Source of the DNA: Pilaira anomala
Lineage: Eukaryota; Mucoromycota; Mucoromycetes; Mucorales; Mucoraceae
Reading direction: 5' to 3'
NCBI GenBank assembly: GCA_025716855.1
Contig: JAIXMQ010000070.1
Location: 1-64,000 of the forward strand
DNA length: 64,000 bases
Both the position numbers and the translations under genes were made by a program. Positions within the stretch are counted from its first letter, which is position 1. Each line of letters opens with the position of its first letter. The notes below the pieces were generated by a model. The model saw only the letters and a list, made by a program, of their open reading frames with translations, was not told where the DNA came from and did no database searches. Shown piece by piece: positions 1-11,285 of this stretch.

Positions 1-1539
1 TTACGCCAATTGTACGGACTCAATTTTCTGATCCGGCCCTTATTCTTTGGCAGTCTTGGATAAAACCTGAGACATAAACTATCGACAGTGGAAGATGGTT
101 GTGTCAATGAAAAAAGCCCGATCTTTTTTGTGAATTTCCCTTTTAAAAGGGACTTCTAATACACATTTACTTGGTACAACTTCCTTTTCTCTTTTCTTTA
201 TATATATATATATTACCCTCTCTCTCTCATTCTTTTCTCATCATGGTTGATTGAACAGGTGTTATAGGTGTAGGTGTAGTTGTAGATGTAGTTGTAGTCA
301 TTGTCGATATTATTACTGGTGTTGGTACAAAATTCATTCGTGAAGAGTAAGACTTGGTTCTGTGTATCTCCTTTGGTGACAAGTTGTTCATTCCTGGTAA
401 GACCTGGTTCTATGTGTCGCTTTTGGTGGACTCAAACTTGTTATGTGATCTCATTCTTTGGGGATGTCAAATATCGACGGTGTAAGACAGATACGTCAAT
501 GATAAGGACTCAATCGTCTTATGTGATCTCCTTATTATTAACCATACCCCCTTTTTTTATTTTCATTTTTTATTTTCATTTTTATTCTTATTTGTATTTA
601 TATTTATATTAATCTCCCTTTCTTTCTTTACTATGCTCGATTCAAGAGATGAACTTGAACACTGAGCTCTTAGTAAGGAAGTTTGGTGAACCAAAGGTGT
701 GTTGATGAAGAAGTTAATGCTGGTACTGGTGATGATTATGGTACTGGTGATGATGATGGTACTGATGATAATGCTGGCACTGATGATAATGCTGGTGTTA
801 CTGTTGTTGTTTTTAATATATTTTAAAAGAAAGGAGGGCAAACCCTTGTTTTTTTTTTCTCAATTTCTTTCTCTACTAAAGATAGGCGTTTCCTCTCTTG
901 GAACTATTGTATTATGGGAAAAGACGAGAAACTTAAACAAAAATCAATTGGTGTTGGTGTTAGAGTAAGTGTGGTAAATTTGTTTTTTACTTATTGAAAA
1001 AGAATGCCAATAAACTTCTTTTTTGTTTTTGTTTTTGTTTCTAAACTGATTTGAGTTGCTACTACGAGTTGACTGTCTCCTTCCCGTGCGTCGTCCGGGC
1101 AGTTTTATTTATGTGTAATGACACCTTTATCAAACAGACATTAAAGGGATGATAGTGGGTATTATTATAAACTTTAGTAATATGATGACTCGTTATTTTG
1201 TTTGACATTGTCAGTCCATGTTAGTAATGCTATTAGCCTGTAAAGAGTAATGGTCAACTTTTAATGATTCTGCTTTCTGACAAGCGTATTCTGCGTTTGT
1301 GGTAGCTCTTGAGTCGTTCATGGGTAGTTCATGCAGTTTAATCTGCGTGCAACAATAACACGATATACGTATAGCACACGCCCACCTTCCACCCACCCAG
1401 TACATAAACTGGCAACAGCCTATAACAACACCTAATGTCTAAACCTTTCAAGAGAAATTGAGATAGTTTTTATTTTTTAAAACACTTACCCAATTTCTGT
1501 CCATAAAAAAAGTTTTAATAAAAAAAAGCTATAGAGTGT
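1..1539. other. gene-poor repeat-derived region
   Basis: I see no convincing gene here. Short open frames are low-complexity, reading through GGTGNTG and GTTGTAG simple repeats near 260-300 and 715-800. Two diverged blocks look like an old duplication about 415 bp apart: each has TCTTTGG, ATCGACnGTG and GTCAATGA, followed by a T/C-rich tract and then TGATTGAACAG or CGATTCAAGAG. They lie near 45-260 and 455-650. The stretch 1000-1539 shows no recognisable coding or RNA feature. Confidence 0.4.
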
Positions 1540-2440
1540 TTGTTCTCTTTAATAACACTTACTGAAGAACCTAACGTGAACGTGATCGATGAAATTGAAG
1601 ATCAAAATACGAGAAATGAAATTATAGCAGCTACTCATAATCAAACTTTTATAAATGAAGTGAAATCCCTCCTGCCTCAGGACTTGACCAAACAAGAACC
1701 CTTAACTAAAGCAAGAGTTTCCGGATCACCAGGCCTAATTATACCACTGTAGCTATCGTAAAATACTTGAAAAGTACGAGGAATATCGAGTAAGGTTTAC
1801 TGAAACTGCCGCACAAGAAATTGTGGAAGCCTCTGAAAAAAATATCAAGTATTTCTTTAATTCTCTTACAAGATACAAAATCCGTTCTCACTGCTGCACA
1901 AGCATTTATCAAAGTAGCAGAAGCTATAGCTTTAGCTGCTGAATCAGTTATTACTGTAGAGCAAAATACAGCTCCTCATTTTCCCTCAAATTCAAAAAGA
2001 ACTTATGTTTCTCTTCTAACAGGATCAGCTATGACTTTCAATGCACAAGCTTACAACACCAATTTCACAACTGTTACTACTTATCAACTCATGTTCTACT
2101 ATACTTTCTAATGCTATTCAAGAGATTTTAGACTTGGTTAATGGTTTTCATGTTTTCAGATCAACTACAAAACTGATACAAATAAATTTAATAGAAAGAG
2201 CCGCTTTTTCTGCTGCAGAAACTACTATCCACTTTTAAATAGCTTTTCAATTGATCAAGATAACCTGCTTTTGACTTTCACACTCTTTTTTTTTTTGAAT
2301 TTCAGCACAGTGGATTGAAATAAAATCTTGATCATGATGTTGAAGTCATCCAAATACGCAATAATAGTTCCAGCCAAGCCATTTTAGTATCATTCGAAAG
2401 AGCTTCTTCTTCTTCAGTAGGACTTACTATTTTCTTTAAC
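1540..2440 (+). pseudogene. decayed Glu/Ala-rich gene of unknown family
   Basis: Several short open segments follow one another in different frames on the same strand. One begins at 1540 with an Asn/Glu-rich stretch. One near 1760-1850 contains EKYEEYRVRF and AAQEIVEASEKN. One at 1821-2111 is rich in AAQAF and AIALAAES. One around 2100-2238 ends in IERAAFSAAETTIHF. A related peptide with FERASSSS follows at 2390-2440. Helical Ala/Glu composition across frames suggests a real coding ancestor broken by frameshifts. I recognise no family. An alternative is an intact multi-exon gene with unusual splice sites, which I consider less likely. Confidence 0.35.
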
Positions 2441-2509
2441 ATAGCTTTTGAATTGTTTAAGATAACGTGCTTTGATTTTTTCACATATCTTTTTTTTTGA
2501 ATTTCCGCA
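2239..2509 (+). repeat. direct repeat of an intron-like segment
   Basis: A segment of about 70 bp at 2239-2306 (ATAGCTTTT, AATTG, AAGATAAC, TGCTTT, a T run, then GAATTTCAGCA) recurs at 2441-2509 with scattered differences. The preceding 40-50 bp are also related between copies. The unit is therefore about 200 bp and probably a tandem exon-plus-intron duplication inside the decayed gene. Confidence 0.6.
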
Positions 2510-2574
2510 GTCGTCTTTTAGTAGTGTGATTTTTTTCATCACCCTTTTACCTTTCTCATTAACAACGTGATGTT

Positions 2575-2578
<4 letters not shown>

Positions 2579-2639
<61 letters not shown>
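2579..2639 (+). repeat. 61-bp poly-A tract
   Basis: An uninterrupted run of about 60 A residues lies here, followed by CAAAAAAAACAAAAACT. The next 200 bp (2655-2860) are clearly less AT-rich than the surroundings and carry no convincing open frame. I considered a retroposed SINE but found no tRNA-like promoter boxes. Confidence 0.8.
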
Positions 2640-2640
<1 letters not shown>

Positions 2641-4429
2641 AAAAAAAACAAAAACTAAACCTTCGGAGATCATGCCCAATAACCTCCTAGGGTCTTCGTT
2701 TAGGGTCCCAACTACACAAAGCCTGTACACAACTTTATGCAATGGGTCACTACCCGGGCATATCTGAGTGAACTCTACCCAAAACCAGGCTGGGCGGCAC
2801 AAGTTAAGGGTGGAAGGCCTCTCAAGCCATGCTTACCACATATGTCATTTTTATGTCCTTATATACCCCTCCAAAATTTTACTATGGACAAGTTGTGGGT
2901 TTCATGAACCTTATTTTTTCGGTTTTTTTTTATATCTGAATTTCTCAATAAAAATGTTTCCAGCGTTTTGAGCGATGTTTATTTTGTGCAAATTCAATGG
3001 CACAAAAGTACAAAATCTTGAAGGAAAGTGGATCGTAGCGAATAGAAAGGTCCACTTTCACGGTATCTTCTTGGTGTAACTAAAATACAAACACCACTTC
3101 TTTGTCTGTACTCGTGTAACCTAAATCGAAGAAGAAAGTTTTTTTCTGACATTCATCTACTTGTACAAAAAGTTTAATGACACGTATACACTACTGCTAC
3201 ACCTAAAATATTTCTTTTATTATATACATAGCAAATATCTAACTTTATTATCCTTGAACTTACTAGTAAAAAAATAAGACTATACGTTCATCTAAACTCT
3301 GCAAGTGTCAAAATAGTTATGCATGTTTATGAGTTTGACTATAAACATTATTTCTAAAGTGACATATAAACAGGTTTTGCATAGTGTTAAAATTATTCTC
3401 TTTAGCGAGTTATTCAATTTGACAAAGGTAGAGCAAGGGCTTAAAGTAAAGAGGATAATGATGATAAAGGTATATTCCGTGCCTGTTTTACGCGACCAAG
3501 TATCAAATTACTCTATTGAGAACTATGAGAAACACTTTTTTATTGAGTAGTTAAATAGTTAAATATTTTAAGTAGCACTGTACAGTACCAACAAACCAAG
3601 CGTTTTTAGCACGACTAATAACTAGTTAGATGTTAAAACCAGATTCCGTTTTCGTAAATATATATATATATATATGCCTTCTCCCTGTATTCACGTCAAA
3701 TGGTATTATATTTTCAGCTCTTGTATTCAAGCCTTTTCTTCTACGCTCAAACACAGATGAAAGTAGCTTCGAATCTTTCTATACTTTTGCAGCAATACCA
3801 ACTTCTAAATTATCCAGTATGACTTCTTTCAAACCTGTTGTTCTTGCATAGAAACTTTCCAAAGTCTTTACAACCTTTTTTTTGTACACTACAATATAAC
3901 AAATTGGCAGATGCATCAACTGATACATAATGAATTTTGATTAAATGATTCCCAAAGTTGTGGATAGTGAGATATACCAGAAGGGTAATACCAAATATGA
4001 ATTTGGACTGTAAGTGGGATTACGTGTTAAGCTCTGTGTAATAGTTATTAAGAACGAAGTGACTATTGTATCCTGCTTGACTGGTAAGGATGTTGAATGC
4101 ATTTGTATTGATTTTACGTTTGGATTTAATAAGATTATTTACTGTATTTTTTAATAGTTCTTTCCAAAATACGACAAGAGTATGCTCTTAAAGGTCCAGC
4201 TTTGATGATAATGTGTTGTAGGTGACATAAATAGTGATTATTAACTGTGAACACCCTAACGTTTAATCGTCCTGCGTCTATTTTGTTTCTTAAGAATACA
4301 TATATGCTATTTTTCAAAATAACTGTTTATAAAAGTAAGTTATGTTTTAGAAAGTCTTTAAATACAATATAAATTAACTGTTCTAAAATTCATCTTTTTA
4401 CCTATTCATTTTATTTACATTAGATTTGG
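2640..4429. other. non-coding or relic region
   Basis: No intact gene is seen. On the minus strand, 3850-3680 reads as a coherent peptide (ARTTGLKEVILDNLEVGIAA then a stop, then ERRRKGLNTRAENIIPFDV) with one in-frame stop. It is probably a transposon relic, perhaps part of the Tnp2-like locus that follows. The rest is AT-rich with no recognisable signal. Confidence 0.35.
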
Positions 4430-5395
4430 AAATTGACCATTGTAAAGCAATTGAACAACCATACACCAAGTTCATCAAAGCGTCTCTTGTAAGTAATAAG
4501 ATTTACTTATTATGTAGCAATTATTTATACTAACCAAACCATCACGAGACACCAGCTCTTTTTTTGTTTTCATAGTTCCTTTCTTCGTAAAATATTTACC
4601 CCTATTGAAATAAGGTGGTAACACACCTTCAACTTTGCCTATTCTACGACCGTATATTGCTTGTGATGACCTGGATGGTTGATTAATGAAGCAATGCCAG
4701 GAATATCATCGGTAATGCTAAGAATAAACACCTTTCCAACATACACAACTTCACCATTCTTTTCAACCCATATACCTTTACTTCTCAAATCATTAATTTT
4801 ATCAATAAAAGGTTTTAAGAAAGACACCAAATCATATGTTTTCTTTGGACCGCCAGGAACAATACCTAAAGACAGCATCATGTTTTCTTCGAATTTGTAG
4901 AAAAAAAAACAAAGTTGGTCATTGTTGAATCGGAAATGTATATATGTATTTATATAAAAAAACAAATTCATATTAAAAACATTCATTTACCTAACAGATG
5001 GGTTCAGGTTCATAATGATGGAATGAATCATAGTTTGACTGCTATCATGCGTATGCTTGTTTTGGAAACCATCAACATACATATAACAATGCAGATATCG
5101 TTATCACCGACAATTTTGTTAAATAAATGCTTTTAGTTTTTACCAGAGAAGATATCAACAAGCTGTTTATCATTAAAATCGAAATTATTTTATATTTGAA
5201 TAATTCCCTGGTATCGTTACCTTCATCAAAATGATGATCATCTTCTGCCATATCAACATCATCTACCATTATGTCATTTATCGCTTGATTCATAGAACTC
5301 AAATAAGAAGATTCAGCATTTACGTTGTTGACAGTAGTAACAGATGGTACGCATCTTCTTCTCTGGACATGTAGATAAAATTCATTTGCCTTCAC
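4430..5395 (-). pseudogene. CACTA (Tnp2-like) transposase remnant
   Basis: The best segment lies at 4900-4640 on the minus strand and reads MMLSLGIVPGGPKKTYDLV, then FLKPFIDKINDLRSKGIWV, then DDIPGIASLINHPGH. This matches the layout of Tnp2-family CACTA transposases: an IPGP element, a 'lapLidelk.L...Gv' helix and a D-(I/M)PA/PG-x-x-x-L motif. A downstream in-strand piece near 4618-4500 (LPPYFNRGKYFTKKGT) fits the same protein. An acidic upstream piece (DDVDMAEDDHHFDEGND, about 5300-5190) resembles its N-terminal region. Frames are broken between the pieces and no terminal repeats were found. The family call rests on recalled motifs. Confidence 0.55.
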
Positions 5396-6577
5396 GAAAC
5401 CTCAGAATTTTTGTTAGAATAACTACTAATCTTCCATACAATTATTAAAAATACTATGTAGGTACTTATGTTTATCTTATTGAGTGCTGATTGTCACTTC
5501 TTTTTTTCTTCGCAGGCTACAAACAGGTTTCATTTGTATCTGTTTGATTTTTTTTCATAAGTTGGTATAAGATACACTTTTTCACCTTTTTAAATGATTT
5601 TATTGGCTGTATTTTTTCCACTATCAAAAAACTAATTAAGATCAATAAACACGTAGCGTAGCGTAGGAGGTCAGCTACCATAATACAACGGTAGCTTCAA
5701 AAGGGCTCGTTTTTTTTTTAAAAATTAACTAGATGATTTTGAGATAAAAAAAAAAGGGTGGGCGATGGAGTTTTCTATAGGGAATCCATGTAGGTGACAT
5801 TATTATGGTTCTCGCTTTTTTAAGTCATAGATCAATGTGCAACATAAATTCTTTTTGTGTGTTTGGTTATGTTACAATCGCGTAACTCACGCTGATTGTG
5901 TTTCTTTTTCACTTTTTGAGAATATATATAAATTATACACTCGTATAATAAAGTCATAGAAGAAATAAAAAGAGTTTGGGAGATCAATCACCTATTATAT
6001 TTTAGTCAAAAACTAACTTTATAGAAATTTTTATGCATGACCGAATGCAGTAAAGTCCGTAGTATATTTTATTCTAACTGTCCGATATATATTTACATTA
6101 AAAAAGGTTGTGTGATAACAACTTTCTTTGTCTAATCATAAAATATTTAATCATGCGTATCTAAGTCGCTTATCTCTTTTTTATTTAATTTATTAGCACC
6201 AGTGCAATAGTCTATACAATTTTACTTAATTTTAACAGTCAGGAAAACAATCTTTTTTTAACAGCTCATTTAGAATATACTTATCTTGTTGTATGACAAA
6301 AAAAAAAACTATATCTTTAATTTTATCTTTTACAACATAACGAATAACAGGGAATACTTTACTATGATAGTTCCTTTTATCCATTACAGAAGCTCAGTTC
6401 ATATTCTTTAAAAAGCCACTAGAAAAAAAAATTAAACCAGTCCTTGTTCTCGCGCGCGCGCACTAGAAAAACTTTTTAGTAAACGTTTTTTTACTCAAAA
6501 GGTTACTAGTGTAACAAGGATTTACGGATAAACGATTATTAACTCAATTCCTTCATATATAAAAAAAATAATAGACT

Positions 6578-6614
<37 letters not shown>

Positions 6615-7074
6615 GAGAGAAGGAGAACAGGTGGTTTTCTATCTACTTTTTTAGGTTATCTAAAATGGATTCCCGAATTTAGTAAAAGTGATTTTTCCCA
6701 TTGATCCAGCAAAGAGAGAAGTACAATAGGTTAAGCTTTTTACTGTATCCGTGTGAGATCACATTTATTAAAGAAATCTGGGAATTGATTACTGCTTTAT
6801 TTGGGAGACTCCTGTCTCTTTATGCGTGTACTTTTTTTTTTTTTTTTTTGGGTTTCAAAAAGTAAAATTTTGATACGTGAGGTCTCGTGAATTAGAATAA
6901 TTCGATAAGGTATGATTGGATCTCCTAGTTAAAAAAAAGTTATTTAAACTACTTTGATTTCGACACCATTTTTTTCTTTTTCTTTTTTCTTCTTTTTTTC
7001 TTTTTTTTTTTTTTAAATCATCAAGCAACTTGGTATTTTTTTTTTTCTTTAACAAAAAAAAAAAAAAAAAAAAG
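5396..7074. other. intergenic, microsatellite
   Basis: I see no gene. The region has a (CG)n run near 6450, a (GA)n microsatellite at about 6577-6625, and several poly-T/poly-A runs just upstream of the permease start. Confidence 0.6.
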
Positions 7075-7518
7075 ATGGAAAAGTATCCCGAAGAATATAA
7101 TAAGCCACATCCTGACTTGGCAGAAAACTTTAGTAACGGAAGTTCCTCGGATGAAAACAAGGAAATATCTACTGGACACAAATTTTTCTCAAAGCAAACC
7201 ATCATTGATTACTTCCCTAAATACAAGTTGAAAAAGTCAGGCGTTATTTATATTGATGAAAGACCTTCTGCTCCTCAATGCTTATTAATGGGTGTGCAGC
7301 ATGTCTTGGCTATGTTTGGCTCTACCGTTCTTGCTCCTCTCATGATGGGTTTCGATACCAACAGTAAATATTGTTCCCACCTGTCAAAAAAAAAAAAAAA
7401 AAAATTAAGCTTTTTTTTTGTTTATTAACTTTAATATTTTTATTTTTATAGCTGCCCTGTTCTTTTCTGGTGTAGGAACTATCATCTTTTATATCGTAAC
7501 TGGTGGAAGAGGTAAACC

Positions 7519-7552
<34 letters not shown>

Positions 7553-8843
7553 CAAAGAGTTTCCTTATTGGTTCTATATACTGATACCCAATTTTTTTTT
7601 TTTAAAGTACCTTCCTATGTCGGTTCCTCTTTTGGTTTCATTGGTGTAGTTGTATCTGCTACTGGGTTTAATTATGTTCCTAGTGGGCCTGGTAATGAAC
7701 ACACAGATGTTGCTGTTGGTGGTATCCTTGTCTGTGGTTTAGTTTATGGTGCAATTGGTATCGTTATTTACTTTTTAGGTCATGAATGGATCGACTATGT
7801 GATGCCTCCTGGTAAGTTTAAAGAAGAAGAAAAAAAAAAAACCTTATCGGAAAAAGAGAGGGAAATACCTAAATGGAGTTTCAAAGTATATTAACTTTCC
7901 GCTTTTAGTCGTTACTGGTACAGTTGTCATGACAATCGGTATTCATTTATCTACTTCCGCTTTTAAAAATGCAACTGCTACAACATTTGATAGTTGGATG
8001 GCATTTACAACAATTATGCTTATTTCATTAGTCAGTGTATACGCACCTGGTATGTTGAAACGAGTACCTATTTTGATTGGTATGGTGATTGGATATCTTA
8101 TTTATTTTGGTGTGGGTTGGTCTGGACATGGTCCTGCCATTGATTACACTGAAGTTTATGCCGCACCTTGGTTCGCAGCACCTAAATTTGTTAAACCTAA
8201 ATTCGAAGCACAAGCCATCAGTATCATTGTACCTGTCTGTGTTGTACTTTTGGCCGAAAACTTGGGTCATATTAAAGCTGTAGGTTCAATGGCTGAACAA
8301 CCACTTGATAAATACTTGGGTCGTGCTATCTTGGGTGACGCGCTTGCTACCATTGTTTCCGCTGCTGGTGGTGGACCCGGTACCACTACTTATTCCGAAA
8401 ACATTGGTGTCATGGCCGTGACCAAAATCTTTTCTACTCTCATCTTTTTAGTAGCTGCTTTCATTGCTATCTTTTTAGGTTTCATTCAAAAGTTTGGTGC
8501 TGCTATTCATACCATTCCCTCCGGTGTGTTTGGTGGTTTGTCAATCATTTTGTTTGGTTTGATCACAGTTTCTGGTGCTAGAATTTGGGTTGAAAATGAA
8601 GTCGATTTCAAAGACTCTCGTAATATGTTGGTTGCTGGTATTCCTGTTGTGCTTGGTGCCTCAATGCAAACCACATTAAAGTGGGGTAACTTTGAATTGG
8701 ATGGTATTGGACTTCCTACTTACGCTGCCATTCTTTTATACCAAATCTTGCGTGGTTGGGATAGTATCTTTAACTTAATTCAACGCAAGAAGAAGGAGAG
8801 AGCTATGAGCTTAGACTCTGAACAGCAAACTGCTGTAGTATAA
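7075..8843 (+). CDS. NCS2 nucleobase permease, UraA-like
   Basis: A nucleobase:cation symporter of the NCS2 family, expected in the plasma membrane and importing uracil or a related base. Exons are 7075-7363, 7452-7511, 7608-7811 and 7909-8843 (495 aa). Each join keeps frame and uses GT/AG. Family landmarks in order are GVQHVLAMFGSTVLAPL (TM1), SGVGTIIF, VPSYVGSSFGFIG (TM3), the TM8 segment LAENLGHIKAVG, and GGGPGTTTYSENIGVMAVTK (TM10). The TM8 AENLGH and TM10 TTYSENIGV segments match bacterial uracil permease UraA (whose substrate-binding glutamates lie there) better than the urate/xanthine UapA group. The start was chosen at MEKYPEE after an A-run; an upstream in-frame ATG would add only poly-Phe/Lys. 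Substrate is inferred. Length is normal for NCS2. Confidence 0.9.
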
Positions 8844-9702
8844 AATCATCTCTCTCTCATTTCTTTTTTCTTCTAAATATTTAGACTGTAAATAACTTCT
8901 TTTTTTTTTCATCATTTTATTCCTCTAAGCATATTTATAAACTTGTACACAAGTACAAATAAAAAAAAAAAATAAAAAATTAAAACCAAACTTGTAAAAT
9001 AAGAAATTTAGTTTATTAATTTGTAAGTTGGAGGAATTGATTACAGTTATTTCTAAAGTTTCCGTAAGCACATTAAAGTTATTAAAGATATCAGGTAACT
9101 ATATCGCTTCTTTTGGCTATTTACATATAAATACTACTACACTTTGAGTTATAGTGTGCGTCGATGAAAGGCCATTTTTAAAGTTAAATATGAAGCAAAT
9201 CTTTCAAAAAGGCCTTTCTCGATTCCCTTTTTATAGCAATCTATCCATTTCATTCTACCTTTATTGTATCAATGAACTCTTTTACAAATACATGATCGTT
9301 TATTCAATGATTTCAATTGGCGTCACAGAGACAGATTCTTCTTCCATACGACGTCGTTTAAATCTTTTAGTAAACTTGATACCATCCTGTGCGTACTGTT
9401 TGATTTTCTAGAAGTATCATCGTTTGAATTGTTGCTTCTAATTATTTTTTCAAATTGTAAAGCAATCGCATCACAAACGATTCAGTACTTATATCTTGAA
9501 TTATTTTACTATATCCAATTCATTATTAAATATCTCATAAGCTATTCTGTTAATCATTTGGAATGTTAGATCCATGTAGTAAATAGTGTTATCATTGTTG
9601 ATCATATAATATCACCGCATTATTACGGACACACTCAACCTGTGCCATGTATATTGTATGAGATCAATGAATGTGCATATGTTGGTGTAGTGTACATAGG
9701 TG
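8844..9702. other. intergenic
   Basis: This is the 3' side of the permease gene, followed by AT-rich sequence. A minus-strand open stretch near 9408-9310 (QYAQDGIKFTKRFKRRRMEE) could be a stray exon, but I cannot attach it to a gene. Confidence 0.4.
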
Positions 9703-11208
9703 TACACCTTTTCTCAAAGAAATGTCGCACTTCTGAAAAAAAATATGTCGCCTGAAAAATAATAATTATGTCGCATCTTTTTTTAGAAAAAGTGTCGCTT
9801 AAAATAAAGAAAAAATAACAATGAGCTTTCGATTTTATTTTGAAGACGATCATGGTAATGTTGTTGATAAATGAGTTAATGGAAGTAGATGAAGAAGATC
9901 CTTTTCAGCTCGAGGATTTGAACTCTTACACTAGCTATTTGAAAGAGTGGGCTAAGAATAAGGACATAGAAGAAAGCCGCGATCAAGATATGGAGGACAT
10001 TGAAGATCTTCCTTCCTCTGAAGTTAACAGTAGCAAGGATACACCCTAACAAGCTGAAGCAAAAGAAAGAACTAAAAACCACAATCGCGCTAAGGACGAA
10101 ATAAAAGCAAAGGCTGTCCATATGGTTGATATCCATCCCAAGAACAGTGCCAGAGCTGTGGCATTAGAACTCAAACTTGAGCCGCGTACTGTACAAAGAT
10201 GGTACAAGGCTTGGAAAGAGGATAAAGAAGACGCCTTATTCAAACCTCTTGGTCGTCCAAGGATTATTGAGCCTGAAGGAAAACTTGCTGAGGACATGAA
10301 GAGTTTTGTAACAGAGTACAACAAAGAGCACCCTTCTGCCACTATGGATCAATTGATGAAGGAACTGACTGAGAATTTTGAAAACCTAAAATTGTCCAAA
10401 GCAACTCTTCATCGTTACATGGCAGGGCTTTGGGAGCTTTCCTTTAAAAAGGCTAAGCTGGAGCCAATTGAGCGCAACAGTCCAGCAAAGATTCAAGCAC
10501 GAGTGGACTGGGTCGAAGAATGGCACAACACTGAAATGTATTACATGACCAACTATATATTCATTGACGAAGCTGCCTTTCATGTAAACTTGAGGCGTAC
10601 GCAAGCATGGTCAAGTATAGGCTCAAATGCCAATGTCAAGGTATTAACTACAAGAGCCAATACTCTCACTATTTTGGGCGCTATATCGACCAGAGGTGTT
10701 TTTAAGATAATTTTAAGAAAGCCCATCCCACCCTCCAAAAAAAGAAAGCTTGCAGGTGGTAAAAAAAAGTAAAGTAAAGGCACTGTTACTGGCCACTACA
10801 TCAACTTCATTAAAGATGTTTTGAGTGAGATGGATAAGTTTCCTGATATGAAAGGCCACTTTCTAATTATGGATAATGCCCCCATACATACCTCAAATTC
10901 CATCAGTGAGTTGATTGTAACGCGTGGTTACAGGTGTGTTTACTTACCTCCCTACTCCCCCGAGCTTAATCCTATTGAACAATTTTGGTCTGTAGCTAAA
11001 AGTAAGATTAAGCGACAATTCGTACTCGAAAAGCACACTCTTCCTCAAAAAATCTGTGATGCGTGTAATGATGTAACCAGTAAGCGCTTTCCAGGGTTTT
11101 GCTAGATATTCGGTCAAGCGTTTCGATGATTGTCTTAACGGACGTCCTATTTAAATAAATGAGTCATGCGACATTTTTTTGTGCAACATTTCTCTGAGAA
11201 TAGGTGTA
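9703..11208 (+). mobile_element. Tc1/mariner element, copy 1
   Basis: A 1.5-kb IS630-Tc1-mariner element. The left terminal inverted repeat starts at 9705 (CACCTTTTCTCAAAGAAATG) and the right one ends at 11206, whose complement reads CACCTATTCTCAGAGAAATG. Both are bounded by TA dinucleotides (9703-9704 and 11207-11208), the usual target duplication. Subterminal TGTCGC motifs follow the left repeat at about 9722, 9747, 9770 and 9791 and are probably transposase-binding sites. Compared with copy 2, about 66 bp of this subterminal array is missing, apparently by deletion between TGTCGCACTT direct repeats. Confidence 0.85.
9840..11154 (+). pseudogene. Tc1/mariner transposase, broken (copy 1)
   Basis: A cut-and-paste transposase with an N-terminal helix-turn-helix (KNSARAVALELKLEPRTVQRWYK is split here as KNSARAVALELK then EPRTVQRWYK). 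The catalytic DDE triad is in YIFIDEAAF, LIMDNAPIH and PELNPIEQFW. There are 34 residues between the second D and the E, so it is DD34E. Lesions: an in-frame TAA at 10047-10049, an in-frame TAA at 10770-10772 in an AAAAAAAAGTAAAG context, and a frameshift near 11090, after which the natural C-terminus would continue in another frame to the TAA at 11152-11154. No active protein is expected. Confidence 0.9.
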
Positions 11209-11285
11209 AAAATAAAAGATTTGCTTTTTCGTTGTTCTTTACTTCAAAAAAAAAACTAAAGCGTAAAAACATCATTAAATAAAAA

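Noticed and set aside
301..968. Open frames at the left end as genes
   Set aside because: They read through simple repeats (GGTGATGAT, TTTATATTTATA) and have low-complexity translations.
2640..2870. Possible SINE adjoining the poly-A tract
   Set aside because: The poly-A lies 5' of the GC-richer segment on the strand where it reads as A, and no tRNA-like A/B boxes or target duplications were found.
9840..10772. In-frame TAA codons of the Tc1 copies as introns
   Set aside because: GT...AG spans that would remove the first TAA are only about 24-33 nt, too short for introns here, and the C-terminal frameshift would remain.
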